DNA of 64,000 nt, taken from contig NZ_SACS01000001.1 in the NCBI RefSeq assembly GCF_004005945.1, positions 186,001 through 250,000 of the forward strand. The letters run 5' to 3'. The translations under genes were made by a program, and so were the position numbers. Every line of letters starts with the position of its first letter. Positions within the stretch are counted from its first letter, which is position 1. Shown here in pieces: positions 1 through 9,420 of the stretch. The DNA comes from Rheinheimera riviphila. Lineage in GTDB: Bacteria > Pseudomonadota > Gammaproteobacteria > Enterobacterales > Alteromonadaceae. Below the pieces are notes generated by a model. The model saw only the letters and a list, made by a program, of their open reading frames with translations. It was not told where the DNA came from and searched no databases.

Positions 1-10
1 AAACTGTTAC

Positions 11-526
11 TTACATCCGCCAGATGGCTTGTAAGATCACACTGGCGCGGCCAGCGGTTGGGGTGGTTCGGGCAGTAATGCGATAAGTCTGACTTTCGCA
101 CAGCGGATCATCTTTCACTTTGCAGTTCGGCGTCCGCGGATTCACCCAAAATCCCATGTTTTCAACTAAAAATTGACCGGTAAAATTTTGCCCACCAATC
201 ACGACAGGAACCGCTCTGGCATTAGCCCACGCCGCCGGAGTTTGCCAGGCATCAGGCGTACCTGCTGTTGGTGCTGGTAAAGTGGCGGTGTACCAGGCAG
301 AGCCTGGCGGTGGCGGAAATAACGTAGCTGCCTCACGAATGGTGCTTTCAACCACTTGTTTAGCGAGTTCCCGATCGTTTAAGTTTGAGGCCATTCGTTC
401 CTGCATGGTGGTGCTGCGCATCGTACTGACTGCCAGTAAGGTAATAGCGACCAGCAACAGCAAACTGATCACCAACGCCATGCCTTGTTGTGGTTTCAGT
501 GAATGTTTTAGTTGTTTACCCATCAT
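11..526 (-). CDS. pilX: type IV pilus minor pilin assembly protein PilX
   Basis: The 171-residue protein has a short basic N-terminus followed by a hydrophobic segment (residues ~16-37, GMALVISLLLLVAITLLA) with a PilX-type GMALV start rather than the classical GFTLIE. In the family, PilX is a minor pilin of the type IV pilus tip/priming complex, acting with PilV, PilW, FimU and PilY1 in the inner membrane and pilus tip. Its start overlaps the pilW stop as TAATG, so the two are probably translationally coupled; AGGAAGG lies just upstream. It is the last gene seen of the leftward pilin operon; pilY1 and pilE would be expected beyond the left edge. The call rests on the N-terminal pattern and gene order. 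Confidence 0.85.
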   Translation of the reverse strand: MMGKQLKHSLKPQQGMALVISLLLLVAITLLAVSTMRSTTMQERMASNLNDRELAKQVVESTIREAATLFPPPPGSAWYTATLPAPTAGTPDAWQTPAAWANARAVPVVIGGQNFTGQFLVENMGFWVNPRTPNCKVKDDPLCESQTYRITARTTPTAGRASVILQAIWRM

Positions 527-1491
527 TACACCTTCCTATTGCGCAGGTTAATGACCTGACTGATTTGGCGGATCCCAAGCGCCACCGGCATCGTTGGGTT
601 ATCGGCCAAAATTAAAGTGGCGCGGATGGACATCACCATGCCCCAATCCACCACTAAGTTAGCATCAACATAGTTATTGGCTCCTTGCACCAGATATTGC
701 AGCTGCAAATCCTGAACGTTTTGGACCACTTCCTCAATTTGCACCGCGCCGGACACCAACGCCACCCGATACAAAGAGCTAATACCACCTTGCGTGCCAA
801 CAAACCAACCGACAGATTCGAGCGGCATCACCGACCCGGCATCGTTGGACAAATTCCGCTGAAAGCGACTGCCATCCGGCGCAATACCGAAGTTCAAATT
901 GCTATTGGCAGGTGCGGCACCGCCCAAACCGTGTGTAATATTATTCCCGGCAACCGCTGTGGCTCTGAAAATAACCGCCATCTTTGAATCACAGCCCAGC
1001 AAAATATCATTCGGGACTATCGCCCCGAGGTTTTGATTGATCACCATTGAAGGGACCGCGACCGCGTTGTGCGCGACCACAGAAGAACTGACACCCCGGC
1101 CATACATCAAATGTAAACCATCGGTATTGGCCAGCGGTGGAATAGCTCCGGCGGTAAAATTGGGGATAGTCGCATTTTCATAGCCTTGTACCCCACCCAC
1201 CCAGTTCGACCACCAGGGTAATGGATTCAGAACATTCACTACCTGTGTCGCCACAATATTGCCACAGCCGGAATACCCGGCATGCTGTACGTCACGGCTT
1301 AATAACTGAAAGCTGACCTGACTGGCTTGTTGCATCTGGCCCATTTGTTCATTGACCAGATTGGTACGGCTGTTTGCGATATAAACACCAATCACCCCCC
1401 CAATCAAAAAGGTCCCCAACAACAAACTGACCATCAGTTCAATCAGGGTAAAACCAGCTGCGGTTTGCTTATGTTGTAACTGCATCGTCAT
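526..1491 (-). CDS. pilW: type IV pilus minor pilin PilW
   Basis: The 321-residue protein carries a prepilin-type N-terminus: a basic leader ending in AAG, then FTLIELMVSLLLGTFLIGGVIGVYI at residues ~14-38 (prepilin peptidase cleaves after Gly, Glu at mature position 5). Its length matches PilW, the largest minor pilin of the pilus priming complex. It overlaps pilV by 4 bp (ATGA) and pilX by TAATG, so pilV-pilW-pilX form one tightly packed leftward transcript. Several cysteines in the C-terminal pilin domain could form disulfides in the periplasm. The function is family knowledge; the signal motif and position are seen directly. Confidence 0.9.
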   Translation of the reverse strand: MTMQLQHKQTAAGFTLIELMVSLLLGTFLIGGVIGVYIANSRTNLVNEQMGQMQQASQVSFQLLSRDVQHAGYSGCGNIVATQVVNVLNPLPWWSNWVGGVQGYENATIPNFTAGAIPPLANTDGLHLMYGRGVSSSVVAHNAVAVPSMVINQNLGAIVPNDILLGCDSKMAVIFRATAVAGNNITHGLGGAAPANSNLNFGIAPDGSRFQRNLSNDAGSVMPLESVGWFVGTQGGISSLYRVALVSGAVQIEEVVQNVQDLQLQYLVQGANNYVDANLVVDWGMVMSIRATLILADNPTMPVALGIRQISQVINLRNRKV

Positions 1492-1970
1492 ATTCTCACC
1501 ACATGGGTAATGTTCATATTGGCCAGACCGCCAATCGCTCTGGAGTCATCCCAAAATACGTTGACGGTGTAAGTCCGCGTAGCTACCACATAAGTGACTT
1601 CACCACAGCTGGTATCGGCCGTGCCTAAACTGGTCCTGATTTCAGTCATCCAGTTGGCATGTTCCACACTTTGAATACTGCCCCCAGCGGACAACGCTTT
1701 GCAATTTTTTGTCAGCGCAAAAGCACCTGCTGCAGCTGCGACCGGATTGGCGCGGATCCGCTCGGCCATACTAGCGGCCAGTAATACCGCCACCGTCCGC
1801 TGATGCGCGCTTTGGGTATTACGCAAATTCGCCGTTTGCAAACCGGCAATACCCAACAAACCAACCGATAACACCAGCACCGCAATCAGGACTTCCAGCA
1901 GCGACACGCCGGTCTGACGCTGCAAACCCCGGCCAGCATGACATGTAGAATTTACTCGTTTATTCAACAT
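1488..1970 (-). CDS. pilV: type IV pilus modification/minor pilin PilV
   Basis: A 160-residue prepilin-like protein with a class III signal: QTGVSLLEVLIAVLVLSVGLLGIAGLQ around residues 20-47, followed by the ANLRNTQSAHQ helix typical of PilV. PilV is a minor pilin incorporated with PilW, PilX and FimU to initiate pilus assembly. Two ATG codons are adjacent (1973 and 1970); a GGAGGA sits directly against the first, so the second has better Shine-Dalgarno spacing and was chosen. It overlaps pilW by 4 bp. Order FimU-PilV-PilW-PilX matches the Pseudomonas operon. Confidence 0.88.
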   Translation of the reverse strand: MLNKRVNSTCHAGRGLQRQTGVSLLEVLIAVLVLSVGLLGIAGLQTANLRNTQSAHQRTVAVLLAASMAERIRANPVAAAAGAFALTKNCKALSAGGSIQSVEHANWMTEIRTSLGTADTSCGEVTYVVATRTYTVNVFWDDSRAIGGLANMNITHVVRI

Positions 1971-1994
1971 CATTCCTCCCAGTCAGTCTGAAAA

Positions 1995-2567
1995 TTAAGG
2001 ACAGGTGCCGGCATTGTCAGTTGCCACAACCCGGCTACGTCCGCCGGAGCTAAATTGAATCTCGCGGGTATTCGGATTTACCGATTCCTGAGTAATGCAC
2101 ACCCGGATCAGATCCGACAATGGAATATTATTGGCAAAGCCACGCGCTAACCCTTGTGGTGTAAAACGAATGGCATGTGTCGCGGCCGTAAGATTAGGGC
2201 CGGAGGAAATCCGCATTGGTGCTGCCGGGATAACGCCTGTGCGGGATACCGGCAGCACTGGCGCTGCCAAAGCGGCACCGGCAGCGCTGACCAGCCAGCC
2301 TTCCCAGCCTGTGGCAGCAGGCACTGTGCAGTTGGTGCCGTTATTCGAATGGCAAAACACCACACTTCGATTTAACCGGATAGCTTCAGTGCGGGCAAAG
2401 GTTAATGCACTCTGGATTTCACCAGCCTGACTGCGTAATTTACTTTCGCCAATCACGCCGCTAAACGAAGGGACGGCGATGGCCAGCGTAATCGCCAACA
2501 CCGCGATCGTGACCATTAATTCCATCAGACTGAAACCGCGGTCGGCTCTGATCCTGCTTATTCTCAC
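1995..2567 (-). CDS. fimU: GspH/FimT-family minor pilin (FimU/FimT)
   Basis: A 190-residue pseudopilin with prepilin signal RGFSLMELMVTIAVLAITLAIAVPSF at residues ~10-35 and the GspH/FimT hallmark LRSQAGEIQSALTFARTEAI directly after the membrane helix. The start is GTG at 2567, with AGGAGA about 8 nt upstream, and no ATG fits. It is the first gene of the leftward minor-pilin operon; a weak -10 (TATATT) and two AlgR-box-like repeats lie 60-130 bp upstream. FimU and FimT are close paralogs, and the position before pilV favours FimU, but FimT cannot be excluded. Confidence 0.85.
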   Translation of the reverse strand: MRISRIRADRGFSLMELMVTIAVLAITLAIAVPSFSGVIGESKLRSQAGEIQSALTFARTEAIRLNRSVVFCHSNNGTNCTVPAATGWEGWLVSAAGAALAAPVLPVSRTGVIPAAPMRISSGPNLTAATHAIRFTPQGLARGFANNIPLSDLIRVCITQESVNPNTREIQFSSGGRSRVVATDNAGTCP

Positions 2568-2629
2568 AATAAAGTCTCCTGTGGCGTTTTCTGACCAACC
2601 CAGCCAACGCAGGTGATAAGTGCGAGTTT

Positions 2630-2635
2630 AATATA
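2630..2635 (-). promoter_or_regulatory. candidate -10 box of the minor-pilin operon
   Basis: On the minus strand TATATT lies about 63 bp before the fimU start codon. No good -35 hexamer is found at 16-18 bp spacing, which fits an activator-dependent promoter given the AlgR-box-like repeats just upstream. Prediction by eye only. Confidence 0.4.
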
Positions 2636-2668
2636 AAAGAGTAAATTTGGTTCAGGCGAGGGTTTTCT

Positions 2669-2697
2669 GACAAACGGCAAAAGCTGCCGACAAACGG
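2669..2697 (-). promoter_or_regulatory. tandem AlgR-box-like operator upstream of fimU
   Basis: Two identical nonamers CCGTTTGTC occur on the minus strand (2697-2689 and 2677-2669) in direct orientation with 20 bp between equivalent positions, about two helical turns. The motif is one base from the Pseudomonas AlgR box CCGTTCGTC, and LytTR-type regulators typically bind paired direct repeats at about this spacing. The gene for an AlgR-like LytTR regulator ends 84 bp away. The sites sit roughly 50 and 70 bp upstream of the predicted transcription start of the pilin operon. Confidence 0.65.
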
Positions 2698-2780
2698 TAG
2701 GCTGCAGTTGTTATTTCCGGTATTCATGATCTGGCCCATCAAATACTGGCTCACTTCATTAAAAATACCGAGTACAAAAA

Positions 2781-3500
2781 TCAGGAAATAGCGGGCAACA
2801 ACAACTGCCTAATCCGGCTTAATTCACGTCGACTAATTTCAAGTAAATCATCACTTTGCCATAGCTCCAGCACATGACGACCGTCGGGCAGACTATGTAA
2901 AGCTTTTAAACGACGCTTCAGTACCAGCGTATGACGATGAATGCGTAGTAACTGCTGTGGATACAAATCTTCAAACTGCTTTAAGCTGAGTTCGGTCAGT
3001 GCTTCGCCACCAACAAACACCATCCGCACATACTTTTCATCGGCCTGCAGGTAAAACAGCTGTTGCAGTTCGATGCGCCGTAATGTGCTGCCGCTTTTGT
3101 AGCTCAGCCACTGCTGTTCCTGCTGTTTTTCAAGGTGGGCTTTGGTGGCAAGACCAATGCGTTGCAAGCTGGTGGCCAGTCGTTCGGCCGAAATAGGTTT
3201 GAGCAGATAGTCGGCTGGCGCCACCTGATAAGCCGCTAATGCATGCTGTGGATGTGCTGTGACAAACACCACCGCTGGCGGCGGTTGCAGCTGCAGCAGT
3301 TCAGCCGCGACGCTTAAGCCATTGCGATCCGGCATCTCGATATCTAAAAACACTAAATCCGGTTGTAATTCTGCCGCCAGCTGTAAGCCGGAACCGCCAT
3401 CGGCCGCCTCACCCACCACCTGATAAGCCGGATGTGCCAGCAATAACCGTTGCAACCTGGCCCGCGCTAAGGGTTCGTCATCGACGATCAGCACTTTCAT
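2781..3500 (-). CDS. algR: LytTR-family response regulator, AlgR-like
   Basis: The 239-residue protein has an N-terminal receiver domain (residues 1-~118; acidic pocket D7-D8, phospho-acceptor D53 in VFLDIEMP, conserved Lys in YLLKPIS) and a C-terminal LytTR DNA-binding domain (~135-235, with the FYLQADEKYVRM and LLRIHRHTLV blocks). It overlaps the histidine-kinase gene by 4 bp (ATGA). In Pseudomonas, AlgR with its partner FimS/AlgZ activates the fimU-pilVWXY1Y2E operon; here the gene lies immediately upstream of that operon, which carries two matching boxes. Orthology is inferred from domain type, partner and context. Confidence 0.85.
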   Translation of the reverse strand: MKVLIVDDEPLARARLQRLLLAHPAYQVVGEAADGGSGLQLAAELQPDLVFLDIEMPDRNGLSVAAELLQLQPPPAVVFVTAHPQHALAAYQVAPADYLLKPISAERLATSLQRIGLATKAHLEKQQEQQWLSYKSGSTLRRIELQQLFYLQADEKYVRMVFVGGEALTELSLKQFEDLYPQQLLRIHRHTLVLKRRLKALHSLPDGRHVLELWQSDDLLEISRRELSRIRQLLLPAIS

Positions 3501-4567
3501 CTGTTCACCTTGGACGGGGTGAGCGGGATCACCAGTTTTACCCGATATTCGCCCGCAGTTGCAGTGGTGCTAAGTCTGGCCTCGTCGCCAAACTGTAGCT
3601 CCAGCCGACGCCGGATATTCTGTAGCGCCATGCCATTGCCATCTTCGGCCGGTGGTAATTCTCCGGCCGGATTAGTCAGTAACATGGTTAAATAGCGCGT
3701 CGATACATTGACTTCAAAATGAATAAGCCCAGGTTTGCTGCAGCGTTCAATGCCATGACGCACCGCATTTTCCAGAAGCGGCTGCAATGTTAAACAAGGC
3801 AATAGGGTATGGGGCAAATCGTCCGGCACCTGCCATTCCAGCTGCAAGCGCGAGCCTAACCGCCATTGCTCCAACGCCAGATATTGTTTCGCGAGCGCAA
3901 GCTCTTCCTGCAACTCGACTTGTACCCCGGCATTTAACGCCGCGCGAAATAAACTGGCTAAATCAAGTAAGGCTTGCTCGGCGGCGGCAGGGTCTTGCTG
4001 GGTGAGTTCCGCCACAGTATTCAGGCTATTAAACAAAAAATGCGGTCGAATGCGTGCTTGCAAAGCATCGAGTTCAGAGCGTGATTGTGCGGTCAGCCGC
4101 CAGCTATGTTCAACATAAAGCGCAAACAGTTGAATGCCCATCACCCCGACTAATAAAGCGATCAGCAAAGTTTGTAGCAGGAAATGATAAAAATCAGTGG
4201 GTTGCTGCCAGCCACTGGCATGCAGCATCGAATAGGCCGCAGTACTGACGGCCAAAGTCACCAGCAATAACAATAATAACGCCAGTGCGGCCAATGGTTG
4301 CGGCGGTACTTTATATAACCGGCGCTGAAACCGGCACAATAACGCCACTGTTAACAACGCCACCCAATGCACGAACAAAGAAGTGAGGCCTAAGCGCGAC
4401 CAGAAATTACTGCTGATATCCGGCGCCAGCGCCAACAAAATCGCCAACGCCTGGGCCAGCACCATCACCCGGATCACAATCCGCCCGCGACAAAACGCTG
4501 GCAGCAACTGCTCAAACTGCACCTTATTCGCCGATGATGGGCCAGAATGTGCAGTTGGAGCGCTCAT
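3497..4567 (-). CDS. algZ: sensor histidine kinase, AlgZ/FimS-like (LytS-type)
   Basis: A 356-residue membrane kinase of the His_kinase (PF06580) type. About four hydrophobic segments lie between residues 29 and 152. The dimerisation/phospho-acceptor motif RIRPHFLFNSLNT contains H176, and the N-box PLLENAVRHGI and a GNGMALQNIRRRL G-box-like block form the ATPase domain. It should phosphorylate the adjacent LytTR regulator, with which it overlaps. It lies between ispH (upstream, 9 bp gap) and the regulator, all leftward. In P. aeruginosa the orthologous pair is located elsewhere on the chromosome, so placement next to its target operon is notable. Confidence 0.83.
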   Translation of the reverse strand: MSAPTAHSGPSSANKVQFEQLLPAFCRGRIVIRVMVLAQALAILLALAPDISSNFWSRLGLTSLFVHWVALLTVALLCRFQRRLYKVPPQPLAALALLLLLLVTLAVSTAAYSMLHASGWQQPTDFYHFLLQTLLIALLVGVMGIQLFALYVEHSWRLTAQSRSELDALQARIRPHFLFNSLNTVAELTQQDPAAAEQALLDLASLFRAALNAGVQVELQEELALAKQYLALEQWRLGSRLQLEWQVPDDLPHTLLPCLTLQPLLENAVRHGIERCSKPGLIHFEVNVSTRYLTMLLTNPAGELPPAEDGNGMALQNIRRRLELQFGDEARLSTTATAGEYRVKLVIPLTPSKVNR

Positions 4568-4576
4568 CGCCAGGCC

Positions 4577-5506
4577 TTAACGCAGTTCGACCGGAACAGC
4601 AAACACCACGTTTTCTTCACGTCCCGGGTGTTCAATCACTTGTTTGCCACCCCAGGCCGTCAGTTGTTGCACCACTTGCTGCACCAGCACTTCCGGCGCT
4701 GAAGCACCTGCAGTCACACCAACGGCTTTGACATCGCTTAGCCATTGCTGCTGAATATCCGCGGCGGTGTCGATCAGAAAGGCAGTGCACCCCATTTTTT
4801 CAGCGAGTTCACGTAAGCGGTTGGAGTTACTACTGTTTTTAGCCCCGACCACCAGCAACAAATTCACTTTGGCGGCGAGTTCGCGTACCGCGTCCTGCCG
4901 GTTTTGGGTGGCGTAACAAATATCGTCTTTGCGCGGGCCTTCAATCTCTGGGTATTTTGCTCTTAAGGCGTCAATCACATCGGCAGTATCGTCCACCGAC
5001 AAGGTGGTTTGGCTGGAAAAACAGAGTTGTTCCGGGTTTTTAACTTCCAGCTTGGCCACATCTTCGACTGATTCCACCAGATAAATACCACCGGCCGGAT
5101 TGTCGTACTGCCCCATAGTGCCTTCAACTTCCGGATGACCAGCGTGGCCAATCAGAATACATTCAATACCTTTGCGACTGGCGCGGGTCACTTCCATATG
5201 CACTTTGGTCACCAACGGACAAGTGGCGTCAAATACTTTTAAACCACGTTGTTTGGCATTTTCCCGCACTGCCTGCGACACGCCATGCGCCGAGAAAATC
5301 ACGATATTGCCATCCGGCACTTCGTCCAGTTCGTCGACAAACACCGCGCCACTACGACGCAGGCCATCCACCACAAACTTGTTATGCACCACTTCGTGAC
5401 GCACATAAATGGGCGGCTCGTATAGCTCTAAGGCACGGGAAACGATGCTGATCGCCCGATCAACACCAGCACAAAAACCACGCGGATTGGCCAGAAAAAT
5501 ATCCAT
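4577..5506 (-). CDS. ispH: 4-hydroxy-3-methylbut-2-enyl diphosphate reductase IspH
   Basis: The 309-residue IspH (LytB) catalyses the last step of the MEP isoprenoid pathway, reducing HMBPP to IPP and DMAPP. The three cysteines that hold the Fe-S cluster are visible in [13 protein letters not shown] (C12), [12 protein letters not shown] and [11 protein letters not shown], along with the conserved EVVHN and [11 protein letters not shown] blocks. Length equals the family norm. The gene follows fkpB by 2 bp in the lspA-fkpB-ispH cluster common in gammaproteobacteria. The earlier pathway gene ispG is elsewhere in this window. Confidence 0.98.
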   Translation of the reverse strand: MDIFLANPRGFCAGVDRAISIVSRALELYEPPIYVRHEVVHNKFVVDGLRRSGAVFVDELDEVPDGNIVIFSAHGVSQAVRENAKQRGLKVFDATCPLVTKVHMEVTRASRKGIECILIGHAGHPEVEGTMGQYDNPAGGIYLVESVEDVAKLEVKNPEQLCFSSQTTLSVDDTADVIDALRAKYPEIEGPRKDDICYATQNRQDAVRELAAKVNLLLVVGAKNSSNSNRLRELAEKMGCTAFLIDTAADIQQQWLSDVKAVGVTAGASAPEVLVQQVVQQLTAWGGKQVIEHPGREENVVFAVPVELR

Positions 5507-5508
5507 GC

Positions 5509-6000
5509 TTAGTTACTCACCTGCACAATTTCAACATTAAAAGTTAACGTCTGGCCAGCCAATGGATGGTTAAAATCCACCGTCACTGAATCGCCAACCA
5601 CTTCACGGATAAGTCCCGGTAATTCAGAACCGTCCGGCATGGCAAAACCAACAATCATCCCAACCTGCGCCGGTGCATCCAGCGAAAACTTGCTGCGATC
5701 CACATAATAAATATTGTCAGGATTCGGCAAACCATAAGCGTCTTCCGGCGCCAGCGTAAAAGCTTTTTTGTCACCGGCCTGTAAACCCGCTAACTCGGCC
5801 TCAAAAGCCGGCGACAAACTACCATCGCCCATTTGCAGTTTCGCCGGTTTATTATGCACGCGGGTACTTTCGGCGGCGCTGCCGTCGGTTAACTTGATAT
5901 CAAAGTGAAAAATTACCGTGCTGCCCGCACCGATTACGGCGCCCTTTTCCACTTGATTGGCCGCTTCTGTTGCCGCTTCATTTAGCGCTTCAATCGACAT
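5509..6000 (-). CDS. fkpB: FKBP-type peptidyl-prolyl isomerase FkpB (SlpA)
   Basis: A 163-residue cytoplasmic FKBP-type isomerase/chaperone of the SlyD/FkpB group. An N-terminal FKBP core ([18 protein letters not shown]), an inserted IF domain ([23 protein letters not shown]) and the closing [17 protein letters not shown] segment are present, without the His-rich tail of SlyD. The start is placed at the ATG at 6000 rather than a GTG one codon upstream because GAGTG is better spaced. It sits between lspA and ispH in the usual order. Confidence 0.95.
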   Translation of the reverse strand: MSIEALNEAATEAANQVEKGAVIGAGSTVIFHFDIKLTDGSAAESTRVHNKPAKLQMGDGSLSPAFEAELAGLQAGDKKAFTLAPEDAYGLPNPDNIYYVDRSKFSLDAPAQVGMIVGFAMPDGSELPGLIREVVGDSVTVDFNHPLAGQTLTFNVEIVQVSN

Positions 6001-6007
6001 CACACAC

Positions 6008-6541
6008 TCACTTTTGATTAGATTCTTCCGGAAGGTCCGGCGAAAAGCTGTCCCAAATCAGCAAGGCTGCACCAATGGTGATGGCGCAATCGGCGATATT
6101 AAATACCGGATAATGCCACTGCTGATAATAAACATGTAAAAAATCAACGACATAACCATAAAGGCTACGATCAATTAAATTACCAATCGCGCCAGCAACA
6201 ATCAGCACCAACGCCAGCGATAATTTCCACTGTTGTCGCTTAAGTTTGGTCAGCCAAACACTCAGCGCAATCGAAACCGCCACGGCGATGCCGGTAAATA
6301 ACCAACGTTGCCAGCCGCCGGCATCACCTAAAAACGAAAAGGCAGCGCCGTAATTGCGGGCATAAGTAAAGTTAAACACCGGCAACAGCTGAATAGATTC
6401 GCCAAATTCGAAGTTTTGGAGCACCCACACTTTGGTCAGCTGATCTGCAACCAGTACTAAAATGGCCAACCACCAGAACCGCCAGCCAGACTCAGTAAAT
6501 ATAGCGACTTTATTGCTCTCGATTTGACTGCCAGCCATCAT
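6008..6541 (-). CDS. lspA: lipoprotein signal peptidase LspA
   Basis: The 177-residue signal peptidase II cleaves prolipoprotein signal peptides before the lipidated cysteine in the inner membrane. Four membrane helices are evident, and the two catalytic aspartates lie in [15 protein letters not shown] and VFNIADCAI. Tandem ATG codons (6541 and 6538) make the exact start ambiguous; the first overlaps the ileS stop by 4 bp, implying coupling. Substrates in this window would include MltF, BamB, PilF and the S41/beta-lactamase lipoprotein. Confidence 0.97.
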   Translation of the reverse strand: MMAGSQIESNKVAIFTESGWRFWWLAILVLVADQLTKVWVLQNFEFGESIQLLPVFNFTYARNYGAAFSFLGDAGGWQRWLFTGIAVAVSIALSVWLTKLKRQQWKLSLALVLIVAGAIGNLIDRSLYGYVVDFLHVYYQQWHYPVFNIADCAITIGAALLIWDSFSPDLPEESNQK

Positions 6542-9366
6542 GCAAACACCCGTGGTTCGCCCGCACCTTCAACGTTATCGACACAGCGCAAACAAATTTC
6601 CGGATGGGCAGCGTTGGCCCCCACATCGTGGCGATGGTGCCAGCAACGTTCGCACTTGGCGGCACTTGATGCAGCAACCAGTACTGATAAACCCGCGATA
6701 TCAGTGGCGACCGCTTCGGCCGGAGCCGCCGCAGCCGACACATCGGCAGTTGACGTAATCAGCACAAACCGCAGCTCGGTTGCGACTTTTTGTAGCGCAG
6801 CAGCTAAATCACCAGTTGCGAACAACGTCACTTCAGCCTGCAGCGAAGCACCAACTTTGCCTTCTTTACGCGCGCCTTCAATCACTTTATTCACTTCATC
6901 GCGCACCAACAGCAGTTGTTGCCAGAAGGCGTCATCCAATTGACCGGCCGGCACTTGATCTAACCCTTGATACCAGACTTCGGTAAACACAAAAGTAGCA
7001 GGCCGCGCTGGCAGAATTTCCCAGATTTCCTGCGCGGTGAAACTCATCACCGGCGCCATCCAGCGCACCATGGCTTCAATGATATGATAAAGCGCCGTCT
7101 GACAAGAACGACGGGCGTGACCATCAGTTTTGGCGGTGTACTGACGGTCTTTAATCACGTCCAGATAAAAACTGCCCAGCTCAACGGTACAGAAATTCAT
7201 TAGCTTCTGACTGACCACATGGAACTGATAATCATCATAAGCAGCGATAATTTCTTGTTGCAGCGCCGCGGCGCGTTGCACCATCCACAGGTCCAGCTCA
7301 ACCAGCTCGTTCAGTGGTACTAAATCGGTGGCCGGATTAAAACCGTGCAAATTCGCCAGCAGGAAACGCGCGGTATTACGAATACGGCGGTATTTATCCG
7401 CTGCGCGGTCCAGAATCTCATCGGACACCGTCATTTCTGAGGTGTAGTCGGTCGTTGCCACCCACAAACGTAAAATGTCGGCGCCCAATTTGTTCATCAC
7501 GTCTTGCGGCGACACCACATTGCCCAATGACTTGGACATTTTGCGGCCTTCACCATCGACGGTAAAACCATGAGTCAACACTTGTTTGTACGGCGCGTGG
7601 TTTTTGATGGATACGCCGGTCATCAACGACGACATAAACCAGCCACGGTGCTGATCTGAACCTTCTAAATACAAATCAGCTTGGGTAGCGCCGCCAAATT
7701 CCGGTCTTGGGTCGATGACACAAGCGTGTGTCACACCTGAGTCAAACCAGACGTCCAGCGTGTCAGACACTTTGACGTACTGCACAGCTTCTTCGCCCAG
7801 CAAAGTCGCGGCTTCTAAATCAAACCAGGCCTGAATGCCTTGTTGCTCAACCAGTTTCGCCACTTGCTCCATCAGATCTTTGGTATTTGGGTGCAAAGCG
7901 CCGGTGTCTTTATCGACAAACAGCGCGATCGGCACACCCCAAGTCCGCTGACGGGAAATACACCAGTCTGGCCGACCGGCGACCATTTTTTCAATCCGCA
8001 GCTGACCCCAATCCGGGATCCAACGGGTTTGTTCGATTTCTGCCAGTGATTTGCTGCGAAGACCGGCTTGCTCCATGCTGATAAACCACTGCGGCGTAGC
8101 GCGGAAGATAATCGGCGTTTTATGGCGCCAGCAATGTGGATAGCTGTGGGTGTAAGATTTATGCAACAACAACGCGCCAGCTTCCTGCAGCGCAGCAACC
8201 ACAGTGTCATTGGCTTTAAACACATGTTGACCGGCAAACATTGGAGTATCTGGCAGATAAACGCCATTAGCACCAACCGGGTTTGCCACTTCCAGACCAT
8301 ATTTCAGGCCGACCACAAAGTCTTCCTGACCGTGGCCAGGTGCAGTGTGTACAGCGCCGGTACCAGAATCGGTGGTGACGTGATCACCAAGCACCACTGG
8401 CACTTCGAAGTCGTACAATGGATGTTTTAATTTCGCCAGTTCCAGTGCCGAGCCTTTGCAAAAGCCCAGCGCATGGTATTTTTCGATATTGGCGCGCGCC
8501 ATCACGTCTTTGACTAAATCGGTGGCGATCACCAAACGTTCAGCACCATTTGGACCTGCTTCAACCTGCACCAGGCTGTAGTTTAACTCGGCATTTAACG
8601 CCACAGCGCGGTTGGCTGGAATGGTCCATGGCGTGGTGGTCCAGATCACGACTGAAATCGGACCCTGACCACGATGATTCTCCGGATGATCAAATTTATC
8701 AGCCACGGTTTCATCGACAAAACGGAACCGCACGTCAATGGCAGGTGATACTTTGTCCTGATATTCCACTTCTGCTTCGGCTAAAGCTGAACCGCAGTCA
8801 GTACACCAATGCACTGGCTTAAAGCCTTGTTGTAAATGGCCATTGTCGATAATGCGCGACAAAGAACGGATGATGTTGGCTTCAAAGGCAAAATCCATGG
8901 TGCGGTATGGGTTGTCCCAATCGCCCAGCACGCCTAACCGGATAAAGTCAGTTTTTTGTGCTTCGATTTGGGTCAGCGCATAGTCGCGGCATTTTTGCCG
9001 AAATTCTGCTGCCGATAATTTCACGCCGGGCTTGCCGTATTTTTTCTCGACCACCAGCTCGATGGGCAGGCCGTGACAATCCCAACCCGGTACATAAGGC
9101 GCGTCAAAATCGTCCAGCGTTTTAGCTTTAACAATGATGTCTTTTAGAATTTTATTAACAGCGTGACCGATATGAATGTTGCCGTTGGCGTAAGGAGGGC
9201 CATCGTGCAGGATAAAAGTTTTTTTGCCTTTTTTGGCGGCGCGGATTTGGCCATACAAGTCGGCTTGGGTCCAGTTCGCCAGCATTTGTGGCTCACGCTG
9301 CGCCAGATTGGCGCGCATGGCAAATGCCGTATCCGGCAAATTTAACGTATGTTTGTAATCACTCAT
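6538..9366 (-). CDS. ileS: isoleucyl-tRNA synthetase
   Basis: A 942-residue class I aminoacyl-tRNA synthetase. The HIGH signature is in [15 protein letters not shown], the KMSKS loop in [10 protein letters not shown], and the editing domain carries [14 protein letters not shown]. The C-terminus ends in a zinc-binding cysteine set (CERCWHHR and CLRCVDNV), as in bacterial type IleRS. It charges tRNA-Ile in the cytoplasm. The lspA start overlaps its stop, and ribF lies 54 bp upstream, preserving the ribF-ileS-lspA order. Confidence 0.98.
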   Translation of the reverse strand: MSDYKHTLNLPDTAFAMRANLAQREPQMLANWTQADLYGQIRAAKKGKKTFILHDGPPYANGNIHIGHAVNKILKDIIVKAKTLDDFDAPYVPGWDCHGLPIELVVEKKYGKPGVKLSAAEFRQKCRDYALTQIEAQKTDFIRLGVLGDWDNPYRTMDFAFEANIIRSLSRIIDNGHLQQGFKPVHWCTDCGSALAEAEVEYQDKVSPAIDVRFRFVDETVADKFDHPENHRGQGPISVVIWTTTPWTIPANRAVALNAELNYSLVQVEAGPNGAERLVIATDLVKDVMARANIEKYHALGFCKGSALELAKLKHPLYDFEVPVVLGDHVTTDSGTGAVHTAPGHGQEDFVVGLKYGLEVANPVGANGVYLPDTPMFAGQHVFKANDTVVAALQEAGALLLHKSYTHSYPHCWRHKTPIIFRATPQWFISMEQAGLRSKSLAEIEQTRWIPDWGQLRIEKMVAGRPDWCISRQRTWGVPIALFVDKDTGALHPNTKDLMEQVAKLVEQQGIQAWFDLEAATLLGEEAVQYVKVSDTLDVWFDSGVTHACVIDPRPEFGGATQADLYLEGSDQHRGWFMSSLMTGVSIKNHAPYKQVLTHGFTVDGEGRKMSKSLGNVVSPQDVMNKLGADILRLWVATTDYTSEMTVSDEILDRAADKYRRIRNTARFLLANLHGFNPATDLVPLNELVELDLWMVQRAAALQQEIIAAYDDYQFHVVSQKLMNFCTVELGSFYLDVIKDRQYTAKTDGHARRSCQTALYHIIEAMVRWMAPVMSFTAQEIWEILPARPATFVFTEVWYQGLDQVPAGQLDDAFWQQLLLVRDEVNKVIEGARKEGKVGASLQAEVTLFATGDLAAALQKVATELRFVLITSTADVSAAAAPAEAVATDIAGLSVLVAASSAAKCERCWHHRHDVGANAAHPEICLRCVDNVEGAGEPRVFA

Positions 9367-9420
9367 CCCATCTATCCCGTGTTAGCTCTGTCATTGACAT
9401 GCCAGGCATGCCTGATCATT

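Noticed and set aside
685-987. Plus-strand ORFs inside pilW, ileS, hisS and other long genes
   Set aside because: They are antisense shadows of well-supported genes, lack ribosome-binding sites and show no known motifs.
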